The translations under genes were made by a program, and so were the position numbers. The notes below the pieces were generated by a model. The model saw only the letters and a list, made by a program, of their open reading frames with translations, was not told the DNA's origin and did not search any database. Source: an uncultured Verrucomicrobia subdivision 3 bacterium (GTDB lineage: Bacteria > Verrucomicrobiota > Verrucomicrobiae > Limisphaerales > CAMLLE01). Taken from it: a stretch of DNA of 6,597 bases. Each line of letters opens with the position of its first letter. Position 1 is the stretch's first letter. Shown here piece after piece: positions 5,085-6,597 of the stretch. Location of the stretch: contig CAMLLE010000179.1 of the NCBI GenBank assembly GCA_946480555.1, forward strand, positions 1 through 6,597. The letters are read 5' to 3'.

Positions 5085-6597
5085 ATGTTTCTGACCCGGG
5101 TTTACTATGATCTGAAGCCATTCCTGCCGATGGGAATGCGTCATGTTCTCCGGCGTTTATCCGTCCGGCGGCGCCTCCGCCAGAATCGTGACGTCTGGCC
5201 GGTTCTCGAAACCGCCGGTGCCAAACCTGCAAACTGGCCCGGCTGGCCCGATGGCAAACGCTTCGCCTTTGTGCTCACCCATGATGTGGAAGGGCAAATC
5301 GGCCTCGACAAATGCCGGCAGTTGATGGAACTCGAGAAACGCCTCGGATTTCGCTCATCGTTCAACTTCATTCCCGAAGGAGAATACCGGGTATCGCCGG
5401 AACTCCGAACCGATCTGCGCCGGAACGGATTTGAGGTCGCCGTGCACGACCTGCATCACGACGGCAAACTCTACCGGACCCGGGAACAGTTCCGGGAAAA
5501 CGCGGCACGCATCAATCATTACCTGAAGGATTGGGGTGCGGTGGGATTTCGTTCCGGTTTCATGCTCCGTCAACTGGACTGGCTTCATGACTTGAACGTC
5601 CTTTATGACGCGTCCACGTTTGACACCGATCCTTTCGAGCCACAACCGGACGGCTACAACACGATCTTTCCATTCTGGATTTCCAACGGCAAGGGCGCGG
5701 GGTATGTGGAACTCCCCTACAGCCTGCCGCAGGATTCGACTCTGTTTTTGCTCCTCCGCGAAAAAGATCCAAAGATCTGGCTGGATAAATTGGATTGGGT
5801 CGCGCAAAGAGGAGGCATGGCCCTGATCGACACGCACCCGGACTATTTCCGTTTTGACGGCGAGCGCTCCTCGTTCAGAACCTATCCCGCAGATTTCTAC
5901 GAACAGTTGCTGAAGCATGCGCGCCAGCGATACGGCGATTCGTTCTGGCATCCCCTCCCATCGGAACTGGCAGCTTGGTACAAAGAAACTGTCGTCCAAA
6001 AACCGGGAAAAACCGTCAGCCCTTCTGTGCAACTTCCTCGAACCGAACAATCGCCGCCCGCAGCCACCAAATCACCGGCTCTGGCAGGGAAGCGCGCGGT
6101 GGTCGTGCTCTACTCGTATTTTCTGTCCGATCCCAGGCCCCGCCGCGAAACCGAATCGCTGGTGCGCGCGGGCATGGAAGTGGACGTCATCTGCCTGAAG
6201 CGCGATTCCGAAACCGCGTTGACGGAAACCGTGAATGGGATTCGCATTTTCCGAGTGCCGATGAAACGCCGGCGCGAGAACAAGCTGACATACGCCATTC
6301 AATATTCCAGCTTCCTCCTCGCGTGCTTCCTGTTCGTCTCGTTCCGTGCTCTGACCCGGCGCTGCCATCTCGTCCATGTTCACAACATGCCGGACTTCCT
6401 CGTCTTCAGCAGCCTGCTCCCGCGCCTGCTTGGCGCCCGTGTAATCCTAGATCTTCATGACCCGATGCCTGAGTTGTTCCAAGGCATTTACTCTCTGCCA
6501 GCATCGGCCCGGCTGGTTCGCGTGCTGAAGACTCTGGAAAAATGGAGCATCGGCTTCGCTCACCGGGTGGTGACGCCAAATCTGGCCTTCAAAGAAC
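5085..6597 (+). CDS. Polysaccharide deacetylase (NodB-like) fused to GT4-type glycosyltransferase, 3'-truncated by window
   Basis: One frame stays open from the ATG at 5085 to the window edge, giving 504 codons without a stop; I checked the frame line by line. Residues about 55-290 form a NodB-type deacetylase domain. LTHDVE at 64-69 supplies the presumed base D67, HDLHH at 121-125 supplies metal ligands H121 and H125, GFRSG at 154-158 is the arginine motif, and DTHPDY at 249-254 holds the late histidine H251. There is no signal peptide, so it probably acts on a cytoplasmic, lipid-linked or nucleotide-linked sugar. Residues about 305-336 are a linker rich in P, S, T, Q and K. From about 337 a GT4 N-terminal Rossmann domain begins: VVVLY at 339-343, RRETESLVRAG from 353, a hydrophobic helix at 410-420, VHVHNMPDF at 430-438 and ILDLHDPMPELF from 454. 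About 200 more residues with the nucleotide-sugar site should lie beyond the window. Substrates are unknown; exopolysaccharide or glycolipid synthesis is likely. Separate genes fused by sequencing error is possible but nothing suggests it. Confidence 0.9.
   Translation, partial: MFLTRVYYDLKPFLPMGMRHVLRRLSVRRRLRQNRDVWPVLETAGAKPANWPGWPDGKRFAFVLTHDVEGQIGLDKCRQLMELEKRLGFRSSFNFIPEGEYRVSPELRTDLRRNGFEVAVHDLHHDGKLYRTREQFRENAARINHYLKDWGAVGFRSGFMLRQLDWLHDLNVLYDASTFDTDPFEPQPDGYNTIFPFWISNGKGAGYVELPYSLPQDSTLFLLLREKDPKIWLDKLDWVAQRGGMALIDTHPDYFRFDGERSSFRTYPADFYEQLLKHARQRYGDSFWHPLPSELAAWYKETVVQKPGKTVSPSVQLPRTEQSPPAATKSPALAGKRAVVVLYSYFLSDPRPRRETESLVRAGMEVDVICLKRDSETALTETVNGIRIFRVPMKRRRENKLTYAIQYSSFLLACFLFVSFRALTRRCHLVHVHNMPDFLVFSSLLPRLLGARVILDLHDPMPELFQGIYSLPASARLVRVLKTLEKWSIGFAHRVVTPNLAFKE

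Noticed and set aside
5094..5101. Short palindrome ACCCGGGT near the start of the deacetylase gene
   Set aside because: It is eight bases long and inside coding sequence. Such palindromes are expected by chance at this base composition, and nothing else suggests an operator.
5355..6050. A 231-codon minus-strand open frame that could be taken as the gene for the 3' region
   Set aside because: The plus-strand frame here contains ordered deacetylase motifs with conserved catalytic residues; the minus-strand product shows none. It is a shadow of the plus-strand gene.

Overview
The window is a tightly packed, single-strand (+) gene run from a GC-rich bacterium. It has six genes, two of them cut by the window edges, and no intergenic gap longer than 39 bases. 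In order they are: the tail of etfB, complete etfA, a membrane-anchored iron-sulfur oxidoreductase of the ETF-linked (EtfD-like) type, a stand-alone amino-acid adenylating ligase, a small phosphopantetheine carrier protein, and a long open frame that runs off the right edge. I see no tRNA, rRNA, CRISPR array, insertion sequence or convincing terminator.

The left half (1-3114) is an electron-transfer module. EtfBA collects electrons from acyl-CoA-dehydrogenase-type flavoenzymes. The 676-residue membrane Fe-S protein is the likely route from reduced ETF to the quinone pool. The right half (3124-6597) is an activation and glycan module. The ligase has all the adenylation core motifs, and the residues that line its substrate pocket read D-L-F-Y-L-A-L-V-C-K. 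From memory, this is one residue away from the code of stand-alone L-prolyl-AMP ligases such as PltF and RedM. The carrier protein next to it has the GVIDSLG phosphopantetheine site. The last gene encodes a NodB-like polysaccharide deacetylase domain joined in one frame, through a proline-rich linker, to a GT4-type glycosyltransferase.

Spacings of 39, 5, 9, 32 and 39 bases, all on one strand, suggest one transcription unit. A testable model is this. An amino acid, most likely proline, is loaded on the carrier. It may be oxidised there by an acyl-CoA-dehydrogenase-like enzyme encoded outside the window, with electrons leaving through ETF and the membrane oxidoreductase. The acyl group may then be placed on a glycan whose amino group is exposed by the deacetylase. 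The enzyme families are clear; the pathway linking them is inference.

The organism cannot be fixed from this window. High GC, almost no Shine-Dalgarno sequences, and the EtfBA plus membrane Fe-S protein arrangement would fit Verrucomicrobiota or a related phylum, but this is a low-confidence guess.
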